NCBI GenBank assembly: GCA_026874595.1
Contig: CM049316.1
Span: 1,366,001-1,430,000 of the forward strand
Direction: 5' to 3'
DNA length: 64,000 nucleotides
From: Sipunculus nudus
Taxonomy: Eukaryota > Annelida > Sipuncula > Golfingiida > Sipunculidae
The notes under the pieces are model-generated. The model did no database searches. It had not been told where the DNA came from and saw only the letters and a list, made by a program, of their open reading frames with translations. Positions 47,901 to 61,829 of the stretch are shown here, one piece after another. Position numbers and translations under genes: made by a program. Within the stretch, counting starts at the first letter, position 1. Each line of letters begins with the position of its first letter.

Positions 47901-48477
47901 TTACACTTGGCTAGGCCAAGGCCACCAGGGTCAAGGTTACAAATGTTTTAATCTTTAAAGGTCTCAAAAACAGAGAAATAAAATCGTAAAAAATTGAAAA
48001 AAATACAGGTGGCGCCACCAATCTGCAAAAACATTTCATGATCAATATCCATGCAAAGAATCGTGGTAATAAATGCATTAGTTGTTCAGACATTGGAGCT
48101 TTTGTATCAAATTTTCCATTATTCGGGAGGGGGGGGGGGGGTACTTCGGAGTCCCATAGCTTGAAGAATATGGGTAACAGAGACCTTATTTCAGGTTTCC
48201 AAGAAGATTTTTCATGGACCTCTGGATGTCAAGAAGATTCTAGGTCCAGCGGTTACGATTTGTGCCCTGTTAACGGACAGAACTTTTTAGGCCTTAAAAG
48301 ATGCGGTCATCTGTTAACAGGGCACAAATCATACTGACTGGACCTAGAATCTTTCAACTTGACATCCTAGAATGTCTATTAAAAGTCTCCAAGGAAACCT
48401 GGAATTAGGTCCCTCACACCCATACCATTTGAGCTATGGCACTAAAAGTGCCCTCAAAACAATTAAAAGTTTAATAC
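47901..48477. repeat. Family A2/C modules, inverted pair
   Basis: A minus-strand 'atttgtgccctgttaac' module (about 48255) faces a plus-strand 'gttaacagggcacaaat' module (about 48313), giving an inverted pair. GGTGGCGCCACC is at 48008-48019. The plus-strand part is cut at 48478 by family B copy 2 and probably resumes at 52145. Confidence 0.6.
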
Positions 48478-51400
48478 AACAAGGCCTACAGGCCTAATGC
48501 GAACCTGTGCATTGGGAAATACACCAGGTATAATGCTTCAATGCTGGACCATTACTTTTCATGTATATGAACAATGCAAGTACTAAACATTTTGAATATG
48601 AAACATTTACACAAACATCACTGCTGAAATTCTGGCATGGGTGCACACAACACAAAAATGATTGTAGCTGGCACCACCAGTCTTGTAGACAACAAAGCTA
48701 TCAGAGATATATACATATGCCCAATTTCAGACTGATATATCAAACCCCTCCTGAGAAAAACGCAGGGACACACTGTGCAAAAGTCATTGTAGGTTGCAAC
48801 ACCTGTCTTATGAGCGAGAAAGTCATCAAAGACACATAGACAGGTCAAAATACTAGACCAATACATCAAACTTACCTAGAGTTTGATGCATGGGTCTGAC
48901 CAGGCTTAGGTGAGAAAGGCAGTTGCCCCGAGTGAACTGTGACAAATTGCTTGCTCAGGCTACTGCACTGAGTGAACTCATGACCTGCACCTGGCAAGAC
49001 TGAGTAAAATTTTGACCTGTACCTGGCTGCACTGAGTGAACTCTTGACCTGCTGCATAATCTGACACACTTGGCAGTCTGCCAAAGCTTTAAATAGATCC
49101 AGGCTTAACTTTGGTGCCAAATCACATGCAGTGGGCAGTCTGCCAATGTTATAAATAGAATGCAGCTACTGCACTGAGTAAACTCCTGACCTATACCTGG
49201 CTGCACTGAGTGAACTCTTGACCTGCTGCATAATCTGATAGTTATCAGTCTGACAATACCATAAATATATCCAGACTGACCTTTGGCCTGTTGCCAAATC
49301 TGAAATAGAAGCCACACCTATGCATAAGCTCTCAGATTGGCTCCGCATGCAGCCCTGAGGGGCATGACACACATGAGGTGATCACATGATGTTCATGAGT
49401 TGATCACATGCTACCTATGAGTTGATCACATAGCGCCCATGATGTGTTCACATGTCACCCATGAGGTGATCACATGCCTTGTGCTTGGCTGCACTGATTG
49501 AACTCTTAAACTATATCTGGCTGCACTGAATGAACTCTTGATCTGTTGAGGTGATCACATGGTGCCCATGAGGTGTTCACATGTCACCCATGAGGGGATC
49601 ACATGCCTTGTGCTTGGCTGCACTGACTGAACTCTTGACCTATATCTGGCTGCACTGAATAAACTCTTGATCTATTGCCAAATCTGAAACAGTTTCTTAA
49701 CCTATGTAAATATACAGACACAATCTTGGCCTGTTGGCAAATATGTTTACACATACTGAAAGACTTTGGCTAAAATGCTTTTTTTTTCAAGCTGAAATAT
49801 TCATAAACTTTTTATCAAAATATCTAGAAAAATAAAAGATTCAGTTCTTTCATTGTTAAAGGTCCAATAATTCTGCCAAAAATCATTCAAGTAAACTTGA
49901 ACAAAGGCCACCTAAGAATAATTTTGGTGCCATGTAACAGAAGTTATAACTGAAACAATAATTTTGTAGAAGAACAGTTTTGCAGTCCTCAGTTTGAGTT
50001 AGACATAAAAATGGCCATAAGACCAACTTAAGTTTTTCTGATATTATTGAAAGAACCAATTCCTACGATAATTGACAGTTTCATCATAAACATTTAAAGC
50101 TGAAAGAGGCTAAAATTATGAGGTTTTTGCACATTAAAAACAGGTCAATGTAGGTGGCACATCAAAATCTGCAACTTCAAATATGAGTCATGTGACCAAC
50201 AATACTTGGTAATGCTAGCTTCTGTCATTTCTGAGATAACTATGTCAGTATGCTTACTTGGCCAAATGACCGTTCAAATGCAAACCATTTGAACAAACTT
50301 GAGAGTGCTTGCCTCTGGGATCATTTCTGTAAAATATTGAACAATTTGGCTGGACCGTTTACAAGAAGACTTTTAAAGGTTTTTCAGCTTTTCCCCTATA
50401 AAATCTAAGTAAATGCAAATAGCAAAAAACATAAGCTGAATCCCACAACATTTGATATGTGACAGATAACTGCATAAAATCTGGGGATGGTAGCTCCTGC
50501 AATTCCTGAGAAATTATGGGTTGATATACAGATGACCAATGACCCCCGTACAAAAAAATGGTCACTGGAGGTGGCGCCACCAATACCTGAATTTCATATA
50601 TGACTCATGTGACCAACACTGGCATTAAATTTGGTGATGATAGCTCTGGCCGTTTCTGAGATTGTCATTTTAGTGTGCTTTTTTGGACAGATGACTAGGT
50701 TCAACTTCCTGTAATTCGGCCAAAATTCTCATAAATTGAACCATTTGAACAAACTTGAGAGAGATGGTATAAAAGATTATTTCTGTGAAATATTGAACAA
50801 ATTGGCTTGACCATTTCAGAGGAGAAGATTTTTAAAGGTTTTCAGCTTTTTCTCTATAAAATCTAAGAAAATGCAGATTTTTTTCAGATGGCTATTTTTT
50901 TTTGCATTAAATTTCATGATGCTACCTCCAGTCATTTTGATATTAGTATGGGTTAACGTATACCTGTGATTGTAAACATTGCCTGGCATGAGGAATATCT
51001 AAAATCATAAATCTACATTTTTTTAAAGTTTTTAAAAAACATTCTTGTCAACATTAACCAAAGATAACCTGAAATCTAAATGTCTGGAGGCATGATGTAA
51101 CGGATGCTGGTACTCAATTCAATCTTTATTATTCAGCTAAAATTCATTCTTTGAAACCATAAAAGACAGTTATTATAAGAATTATTCAGGGGATTATTCT
51201 TGTAAAATATTAAACAAATTGGCCTCAGTGGCGTCAGTCAGAAAACGTTTTGCAGGTTTATAACTCATATGGGAAAATAAAGCAAAATGGCTAAGTTAAG
51301 TTTCCAATAACTCAGCCAAAAATCACTGAACCGAAACCATTTGAACAAACTTGAATTATCAACATCTAAGGATAATTAATGTGTGAGATTTAAGAATTTG

Positions 51401-52144
51401 GCCCAGTGGTTTTTGAGAAGAAGATCTTTGAACTGAGCTAAGATGGGCTGTTATGGCATATGACTAAATTTAGCTTCCCATAACTCAGCCAAAAGACACT
51501 GAACTTACACCATTTGAACAAACTTCAGAAAGCACTACCCTAGGATCATTTCTGTGCGATATTAAACAATTTGGCCAAATGGTTTCAGAGAAGAATTTTT
51601 TTGTAGCTGTCAGTATGATACCTGCACTGATGACCCCCGTTCAAAAAAGGCCGATGCAGGTGGCGCCACCAATACCTGAATTTTAGACATGACTCATATG
51701 ACCAACATTGGCATAAAATTTGGTAATGACAGCTCCAGCCCTTACTAAGATTGTAATTTTAGTATGCTTTTTTGGACAGATGACTAAGTTCAACTAGCTG
51801 TAACTTGGCCAAAAATCACCGAACTTAAACCATTCGAACAAACTTGAGAGAGATTGTTCCTGGGATCATTTCTGTGAAAATATTGGACAATTTGACTAAA
51901 CAGTTTCGGAGAAGACGATTTTTAAAGTTTTTTTTAGCTTTTTCTCTGTAAAATCTAAGAAAATGCAGTTAGCCAAAAAATAAGCAATATCCAATAGAGT
52001 TTTTTAGATGACTAATTTTTTGCAGAAAATTTCTTGATGCTAACTCTTGCCGTTTTCAAGATAGTACGGGTTAACGTACAGACGACGGACAATGGACGAC
52101 GGCCGACGCCACAACATCGCATAAGCTCACAGGTTCGCTAAAAA
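48478..52144 (-). mobile_element. Family B copy 2, Helentron-like, inverted
   Basis: Minus-strand head TTTTTAGCGAACCTGTGAGC at 52144; tail GCACAGGTTCGCATTAGGCC then TGTAGGCCTTGTT ending at 48478. Colinear with copy 1 over nearly the whole 3.7 kb, except for a deletion (near 50967) of the stretch that holds the second internal head in copy 1. GGTGGCGCCACC occurs at 50570-50581 and 51659-51670. No coding frame. Confidence 0.75.
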
Positions 52145-52504
52145 GCACGTGCTAATCATTATCCTTGGACCTGGAATCTTCTAAATTGACATCCAGGGAG
52201 GTCCATTAAAAGTCTCCTTGCAAACATGAAATTATAGGGTGTCTATAACTCATATTTTCCAACTTATGCAGTATGTTTGAGCACCCCCGAAAAAAAGCAA
52301 AATACACACTTATCGCGAGATTCCTCAGGAATGTTGTAATGGATTGTCCTAAAATTTGGTGTGCTTATGAGTCTTAATGAACTAGCTAACTTGCATGAAT
52401 GATGGTGCCACCTCCATTATCTTATTACGTTCGGTGATGGCTATGCAAGGACATACTGTCAACATGTCAGTCAGCTGAGCGTCATGACCCATGGGTCACT
52501 TGTT
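52145..52504 (+). repeat. Family A2/C 3' part with tail
   Basis: Module 'ggacctggaatcttct' and 'gacatccagggaggtcc', then the A2 tail at 52472-52504 (CAGCTGAGCGTCA, TGACCCATGGGTCA, CTTGTT). Matches 38880-39232. Its upstream part is displaced by family B copy 2. Confidence 0.65.
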
Positions 52505-54067
<1,563 letters not shown>

Positions 54068-54335
54068 CAAGATCAGGTGAATCCAGATACTGACCAGAAT
54101 GGCTCTGACCATCCCAGGTAAACCCAGATCATCACCACAATGGCCCTGACCATCCCAGGTAAATCCAGATCATCACCAGAATGGCCCTGACCATCCCAGG
54201 TAAATCCAGATCATCACCAGAATGGCCCTGACCATCCCAGGTAAATCCTGATCATAACCAGAATAGCCCTGACCACCCCAGGTAAATCCAGATCATCACC
54301 AGAATGGCCTTGACCACCCCTTACTATCCTTACAG
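54068..54335. repeat. 41-bp minisatellite, about 6 units
   Basis: The unit contains 'cagaatggccctgaccatcc' and 'caggtaaatccagatcatca'. The units carry CAGGTAAAT, a perfect splice-donor consensus, in each copy. Confidence 0.9.
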
Positions 54336-55045
54336 TGGGTCTTCATACAGGATGGTTCCTCTACAGAACACTGGAGGACACAATGGGTCTTCATACAGGA
54401 TGGTTCCTCTACAAAACACAGAGAACACAATGGGTCTTCATACAGGATGGTTCCTCTACAAAACACCGAGGACACAGTGGGTCTTCATACAGGATGGTTC
54501 CTCTACAGAACACTGGATGGTTCAGTGGATCTTCATACAGGATGGTTCCTCTGCAGAACACTGAAGACACAGTGGGTCTTCATACAGAATGGTTCCTCTG
54601 CAGAACACTGGAGGACACATTGGGTCTTCATACAGGATGGTTCCTCTACAGAACACTGGAGGACACAGTGGGTCTTCATACAGGATGGTTCCTCTACAAA
54701 ACACCGAGGACACAGTGGGTCTTCATACAGGATGGTTCCTCTACAAAACACCGAGGACACAGTGGGTCTTCATACAGGATGGTTCCTCTACAGAACACTG
54801 GATGGTTCAGCGGATCTTCATACAGGATGGTTCCTCTGCAGAACACTTGAGGACACAGTGGGTCTTCATACAGGATGGTTCCTCTGCAGAACACTTGAGG
54901 ACACAGTGGGTCTTCATACAGGATGGTTCCTCTACAGAACACTGGAGGGTTCAGTGGGTCTTCATACAGGATTGTTCCTCTGCAGAACACTTAGGACACA
55001 GTGGGTCTTCACACAAGATGGTTTTTCCACAGAACACTGGAGATT
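54336..55045. repeat. 46-49-bp minisatellite, about 15 units
   Basis: The unit contains 'gggtcttcatacaggatggt' and 'tcctctacagaacactggag'. Abuts the 41-bp array, but the units are unrelated. Variable unit length keeps frames open in several phases on both strands; none looks like a gene. Confidence 0.95.
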
Positions 55046-56526
55046 TATGTGGCATTTGTCTTGCAGTGCCTCCTCATGCCTGTGGACACAGGAGAAAATA
55101 GTTAATACTGATGACTTCAGCCTAGAAGGCATATTATTTACTGTAGAATTAATACAGAGAGGTAAAGGGGATCTCAGCAAGAGAACTATGGTTTGGGTGG
55201 AGGTTATAAGAATTAGCAACCATATAAGCAAAATGGATATTTCTTGGTACCACAGGTGCCATAATATCCCAAGACAATTAATTCCTCCCCCCCCCCCCCC
55301 TTAAGAATAGGCCCCCCCCATCTTCAGCAGCGATACTGACACTTAGCAAGCGACTATGGTTCCATCCATCTATCAACCTGTGAAACAATATTTTTCACCA
55401 AATATGTGGACCAAAATGTTGAATCTCTCTACAAAAAAAGCATTAATTTATTTTACAGAAACAGGAAGGTAGGTGGCACCACCTGTTTGGTTTTCAAGAA
55501 AATTTTCCAAGATGGATAGACATATATAAGTCAAGTTTGATACCCATATATCATTCCAAGCTTGAGTAATCATCAGGAAATGAATTTTTGGACAGATGGC
55601 TAATGTGACCTCCACCTTTGACCTTGTGATCTAAAAATGGATAGGAGTCTTCCTCTATTGGCAGGTAAACTATATGTTCAAGAAAGGTCTGAAATGAAAA
55701 GTTTGGCTGAAAATGCATCCACAATCTTTTCAAAGATGTGTGTCCTGTGACCTTAACCCTTGACCTCATGACCCCAAAATCAATAGAGTACTTGCTTCAG
55801 TGGTGGGCCATACATAAGTCACGTTTGAAATCCGATATGGCTATCAACACTGCAGATATCATAAGAGGTGTTTGATTTTCAAGGCCACTCTCATAGGAAA
55901 GGTCATGACCCCAATTTAAATATACATCATCCCATAACCCATGTCTATGTATATACATAATATGAAAGAAATCTGTCCATTAGTTTTTGACTTATAATGC
56001 TCACAGTACTGTCAAGAGGCAATTATGAGAGTATTTAAAGGGGAAAAAACAAAAAAAAGGATAATAAGTGGCACCACCAGTTCCTGGCATATCACATGGC
56101 CATCCAAGATCTTTGGTCACCTTGATTTTTGGACCAGTCGATGCAAGCTTTTCTCGAGATATTTAAAGGCCCAATTCCAGTGGGACCCCACCGGAGTGAT
56201 CCCATCCCAAGTGAAGCTGGTTGAGAATGACCATGTGATTAATGATCCAGTGTGCCTTGGGGCAGCTTAGGGAATTTCCCAGCCTGGCTGCATGGGATAT
56301 ATCAATGTCACCTCTGTGTATCATTGTAAAACTGAGGACCAGGGATAGAAAGCTAATGAAGGGGATATTGTTTGCTTTGTTTGCAAGCTGTTTAAAAAAA
56401 AGTAAAAATAATCATGTACCTGTACCATGTGGATTTAATGTGTGGACATTTTTTAACATTTTATATAGATATATTCCAAGTGTAAAACTTCATTGTTTAT
56501 GCATATAACTGTCATAATAAGTGTGT
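55046..56526. repeat. Palindrome modules and 'GGTCATGACC' repeat
   Basis: A C-run at 55288-55300, then modules with GGTGGCACCACC (55473) and GTGGCACCACC (56069). 55880-56020 ('ggtcatgacccca', 'cccataacc') is a direct relative of 62420-62550 on the other side of the foldback element. No gene recognised. Confidence 0.55.
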
Positions 56527-56900
56527 TTACATTATCACATGCTCCCAAATTGTGTCAAAGAATGCAAGTTGTTTTTCTTTTAAAATTTTCTGTCCCTGTT
56601 GTCTTCGTGGTTTTTTAACAGACATTCTGTTAGACACTGATGTACTTTCTCTGTCCATGTGTTCATTCCACTCAATTACTGACATGTTGCTGTGGCGTTG
56701 ATACTCATCATAGCCAAATGAGATCCTTAATATTTTATCATGGTAAATTAAGCACGCATTGTTAAAGGACTCAACATAATGGGTGTTCTGGCATAATATA
56801 AAGTCTTCAAGATTCTTGTACACCCTGAGGCCTGTGATGGCTTTCATTAGCATCTGCTATGCTTTTTCAAACATTTTGTTTCATAAAGGGCACCTTCTTC
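56527..56900 (-). pseudogene. Transposon-type coding relic, C-terminal part
   Basis: A minus-strand frame (56853-56527) reads YKNLEDFILCQNTHYVESFN near its start, then IYHDKILRISFG, VIEWNEHMDRESTSVS and RRQQGQKILKEKQ, ending IWEHVIM. Its biased, non-repetitive composition looks like true coding sequence. The pattern THYVESFNN...YHDK...WNEH.DR resembles the C terminus of proteins encoded by invertebrate DNA repeats, but I cannot name the family. Upstream toward 56900 the frame shifts once and has a stop. Read on the minus strand it continues the segment at 61659-61829; the foldback element separates them. Confidence 0.6.
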
Positions 56901-59900
56901 TAGGCCATGGGCTAGTGGGGGTTATAGTGCACCCCCCTTGTGATTTACTTTAATGGGAATTTTCATGAAGCCCTAGGTCTAACAAGTCAGAAAATTGATG
57001 TTGCCAGCAAAAAAACTGGGATGGAAGATACCTACCATGGACTTTTTAACCACGCCTACTTTTACAGCTGGAGGCAGATCATTAGGGGTATGGAAAATTC
57101 AAATAGCCCTTACTTTGCAACTCTTCACCAAAATATTTCAAATGACCACTTAAAATGTTTGCCTTGTTAAGATCTACAAGTCCATGTAAATGATATGCAA
57201 ATTTATTCTGTGAAAAGGTCACCAGAGGTCAAAAGGTCACAAAATTTGACCTTGACCTATAATTCCTCGCATTATCAGGGTTTATATATCGACATGGCCA
57301 TAAAAAAGTTTTTGTTTTATTGAAAGTTAAATAAAATGAAGATTTACATGTGCTCTTTAATACCTGGAGTAAAAACGTTCCAAAACAAGTAGTAATTACT
57401 CCGCGGTATGCTGATATTTCTGCACCTTCACATACTTTTGACATACAGTTATTGATGAATGTGTTGAATCGGAGTTAGGCAGATTCTAACAAGTGGTACG
57501 TTGAAATATGTCTTGAATCTTTGCAAATGACAGTAAAAGATAAATGAAAATGAAAATGAAACAAAAATTATGCAAATATTTTCATCGAAGAGTTTGTTGA
57601 AGTCAAAAGTAAACAAAGGTTGACCTTAAAAACACCATAGCTCTTTGTTACACATGGTCGTTATAAACGTGTCATGAACTTTTAATATTGAAACAAATGT
57701 ATATTTCTTTCTATCTCTCAATTAACATATTACCAGTAAACATTTATCCTAATTCTTACCGGTTTATGTTTTATTTCATGACAGTTATTACATATGTTTA
57801 TAGAGGGCTGTCACTGGTTCATTGATCTCTGTTAACAGAAAACCCTACTTTTAACTTGACTAGTAACAGCCATGGCTTTATTTTTTGGCATAAATACGAT
57901 GATATTAAATATAATCATTTCTGTCACTAGTATACAATATATAATTTATTTTAATTCATATAATAATTAATCATTTATTCTCTAATTGATTTCATATGAT
58001 TAATATTATATCTCATTTGGATATATTACTGAGGTCATCTTGGTATAATAATTGTGATAATTGATTAAAAATTGTTATTTTATTAATGAAGCAATCTTTA
58101 TATTTTTTATACTTATCCTTTAATGGCCTGCCTCCGTGCATTTTGGCGGACTTTGGCAGTCTAGTCTTATTTTATTTATTTATTTTCTTCATTATGACTG
58201 TCTTTTAGTCTATTCGTTTGCTTGTCATGTCTGACTATCTGTCAACCTGACTATCATATTGACCGAAAAAACTCTCTGACAGGCTGGCTCACTATCTAAC
58301 CAGTGTACCATGTTCACCTGTTTCTCATTAATACTCTGGTCAAATGACTGTCTCTCTTGCGTTACATCTTACTTTCTGATTGAGTAAATGTCTATCTGTT
58401 TGACCAAATGGTTGACTGACAGGGAGTCTGTCTAATTAGTATTCGAGCAAATGCAAAGTCCATAAAAATACAGAAACACTGCTATTTTGGTTGTCAGTCA
58501 GTAAGATTATCACAGATAGTCAGTAGATAGTCAGATACGACAGTCAGACCAGCTATATCTCTAGGAGGATATTTGCCTGATAGTCAGATTGATAACAAAA
58601 GCTCTAGCTGCGTTTAGTCTGTTTGATTAATTAGTTAACACTCTGGTAGTCAGGAACCTGACTGTCTTTCTACTAATGTCTTTCTACTACAAGACTGGTA
58701 CTCCACAAGACGCGCCCCCTTTGTTCAACGCTACATATATGCTAGAGCTAGAGCTTTAGTAATCAATCTGACTATCACGTATATATCCTCCCAGAGAACT
58801 AGCTTTAGCTAATCAGGCAAATGGGCCTCCAAGTAACTCTGTCAGAAAGCTTCTCTAGTAGACATCACACAAGATAAATAATAAATATGTCAAACAGGCT
58901 GGTCCTTAGCAAGTCAGTCAGAACTATGATAGATGAACAGCTAGAGTCATAGCCAGGTGGTGGGAATGGTTTGCCACCAGAGCTTGACAGAATCAAGTCA
59001 GATATCAATGGCTGCCTGACATGCTTTGTGAAGGTCTATCTGACTGTCTTATCTGACTATCTGCTGAATATCTGTGGTAGTCTGACTGACTGGAAAGCCC
59101 ACTGACAGTGTTTCTGTGTTTTTTAATGGAGTATGCAGTTGCTCGAAGACTAATTAGACAAACTGCCTGTCAGCCAGACAGTAAGTCAGACAGAGAGACA
59201 TTTACTCAAACAGAAAGTAAGATGTACTGCAAGAGACACCGTCATTTGATCAGAGAGTCAAAATGAGAAACAGGTATACCTTTAGATAGTGAGCCAGCCT
59301 GTCAGAGAGTTTAACAGTCAAGAAAATGATAGTCAGGTGGACAGATGGTCAGACAAGACAAGTGAACGATAGACTAACAGACAGCCATAAGTAAAAAAAA
59401 AAGACTGTCAGAGGTCCATAAATTTAAAATAAGACTAGACTGCCGAAGTCCGCCAAGATGCACAGAGGCAGGCCAATAAAGGATAAAGTATAAAAAATAT
59501 AAAAATCGCTTCATTTATGAAATAGCAATTTTTAATCAATTATCACAGTAATCATACTATGACGACATCAGTTATATATCCTGGATGGAGATAATATTAA
59601 TCATAATTATGTCTTCCCTCCCATGGGGGAGACATATAGTGTTTGTGTCTGTCGTTATCGCCGGCGTCATCTGTGTCATATTTTTTTAACGTGATAACAT
59701 TGAAGAACTCAACAATTTTTCACGAAAGTTAAATTTAAATTGTTAGTATCAAAATCTCGGAGGAGTTCGAAAACTGGTGACCTTGACCTTCATCATCAAG
59801 ATCAAATAGTCCAAAATAGATTTTTTTTATGAACCCCATAACTTTTGAAGTATTGCATATTATTTTCCAAAAATATAAAACACTAATTGTTTAAATCAAT

Positions 59901-61658
59901 TTCCTTAAGGGGCTCGAAAACTGGGGACCTTGAGTTGGATCTTCAAGGTCAAATCAATCAGAATAGAGAGTATTTGTGAACCAAATAACTTTAAAGAAGC
60001 GCATATTTTTTTCCTAAAATTTGAAAGACTAATGTTTTAATCAAGTCCCTTGAGGAGCTCGATAACCGGTGACCTTGACCTGGACATTCAAGGTCAAATC
60101 AGCTTGAATAGAAATTATTTTTGAATGCTATAACTTTTGAACAACTTAATACATTATCATGAAATTCAACTTGTGAAATGTCTCTACCAATATCACGGAC
60201 CAGTTAAAAATTTGACCTTCATGATCAAGGTGAAATCGGATGAAATAAAATAAAAAATTGTGAATCCCATACCTTTTGAAGTATCACATATTTTCCCTAA
60301 AATTTGAAACACTTTTGTTTTAATAGAGTTTCTCGAGGAGCTCGATAACTGGTGACCTTGACCTGGATCTTCAAGGTCAAATCAACCAGAATAAAATCTC
60401 AGATCAATTCATAACTTAGTTACCTTGATCATCATCATACAAGGTCAAATCTTTAGAAATGAAGGATTTTAATTAACACCAAACTTTTGAAGGGGTCCAT
60501 TTTACCCTCAAATTTGGGTAGTGAGGGGAGACATAGTTGTTTTTATTGTGTGTCACAAATAGCAGGGCTTCTAGTTAATAAGAGAATTAATTATTAATTA
60601 TTATATAAATTATAATTACTAATATATTGTTTACCAATAATAGAAATGGATATATGTGATATAAGCGTACTTATGCAAAAATAATACATTGGCTGTTACA
60701 AGTCAAATTGAAATGAGGTATTTGCGTTAAACAGAGATTTATTAACCAGAGACAACTATCTTAGAACACATAAAACTGTCATGAAATAAGATACAAACCG
60801 GTACGAATGTTTACCGGAAATGTGTTAATTGAGAGACAGAAAGAAATATACATTTGTTTCAATATTAAAAGTTCATGACACGTTTTATAACGACCCTGTG
60901 TAACAAACAGCTATGGTGCTGGTACGGCCAACCTTTGTTTACTTTTGACTTCAACAAACTCTTCAAAGAAAAAACTTTTACATAATTTGATGTTTTTTTT
61001 ATAGGTAAACTCAAATATCATCTTTTGTGGTTATTTTCAAAGATTCATTGTAACATTTCAACGAACCACTTGTTAAATGTTGCCTTACTTCTATTCGGCA
61101 AATGCAGCAAATACGTACAAAAAGTATGGAAAAGTGCAGACATATATGTCATATACCGCGGGGTAATCACTACTTGTTTTGACTTTTTGACTCCAGTTAT
61201 TATAAAGCACATGTAAACTTTCATTTTAATTAATTTTCAATAATAATAAAACTTGATATGGTCGTGGCGATAAATTTGCCCTGATAATTCGAGAAATTAT
61301 AGGTCAAGGTCAAATTTTGTGGCCTTTTGACCTCTGGTGACCTTGTCAAAGGATAAATTTGCATATCATTTGCATGGACTTGTAGAGCTTGACAAGGCAA
61401 ATATTTTAAGTGGTTATTTGAAATATATTGATGAAGAGTTGCAAAGTTAGGGCTGTTTGAATCTTCCATACCCCTAATTATCTGGCTCTAGGCTGTAAAG
61501 TTGGCGTGGTTAAAAAGTCTATGGTGAGTATCTTCCATCCCAGTTTTTTTTTTGGCAACATCAATTTTCTGACTTGTTAGACCTAGGGCTATATGGAAAT
61601 ACCCAACAAAGTAAATCACAAGGGGGGTGCACTATGACCCCCACTAGCCCATGGCCTA
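56901..61658. mobile_element. Giant foldback element (4.8 kb palindrome)
   Basis: Outer termini TAGGCCATGGGCTAGTGGGG and its inverse at 61639-61658. The arms are inverted copies through most of their length: 56901-57480 pairs with 61080-61658, 57590-57960 with 60570-60980, 58100-58450 with 59100-59480, and the symmetry reaches the centre near 58680. A 3-bp duplication, TTC, lies at 56898-56900 and 61659-61661. A Helitron (59612-60574) interrupts the right arm. The centre is rich in CTGAC/GTCAG words. No transposase; mobilisation in trans or by recombination is inferred. Confidence 0.85.
59612..60574 (+). mobile_element. Non-autonomous Helitron, 963 bp
   Basis: Begins TCTTCCCTCCCATGGGGGAG and ends CTAG followed by T (60571-60575), the canonical TC...CTRR-T ends. 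About 12 nt before CTAG is a hairpin, TTGTG-TGT-CACAA (60546-60558). The opening bases themselves can pair (CTTCCCTCC with GGGGGAG). The body has four to five diverged units of about 150 bp with GGTGACCTTGACCTGGATCT-like text. The left foldback arm near 57975-58000 is the unoccupied counterpart of this site, with no target duplication. Confidence 0.8.
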
Positions 61659-61829
61659 TTCCTTGCATCTAGTTGATGGAAAGCAGTTAGCATGGTTCCC
61701 CTTATAATGTTCTACAAGGCCTCGCATGTTTGCCCTCAGTTTGTCAGCTGAACCATCACAGTGCTTCATGCTCCAGTGTATATGAGTACAGACATGGGTC
61801 ACAAATGGATCTAATACAGAATAATAAAA
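61659..61829 (-). pseudogene. Transposon-type coding relic, upstream exon
   Basis: 57 codons open on the minus strand from 61829 to 61659, beginning right after an acceptor-like TATTGGCAG. Readable segments are DPFVTHVCTHIHWSMKHCDG and LRANMRGLVEHYKGNHANCF. It ends GAA at the foldback boundary, and GAA is repeated on the other side at 56898-56900, so removal of the element would join the two parts. Conserved Cys/His spacing suggests a metal-binding region; family not identified. Confidence 0.55.

Noticed and set aside
54304-55304. Open frames up to 285 codons over the 48-bp array
   Set aside because: Open in several phases on both strands and bounded by the array; minisatellite artefact.
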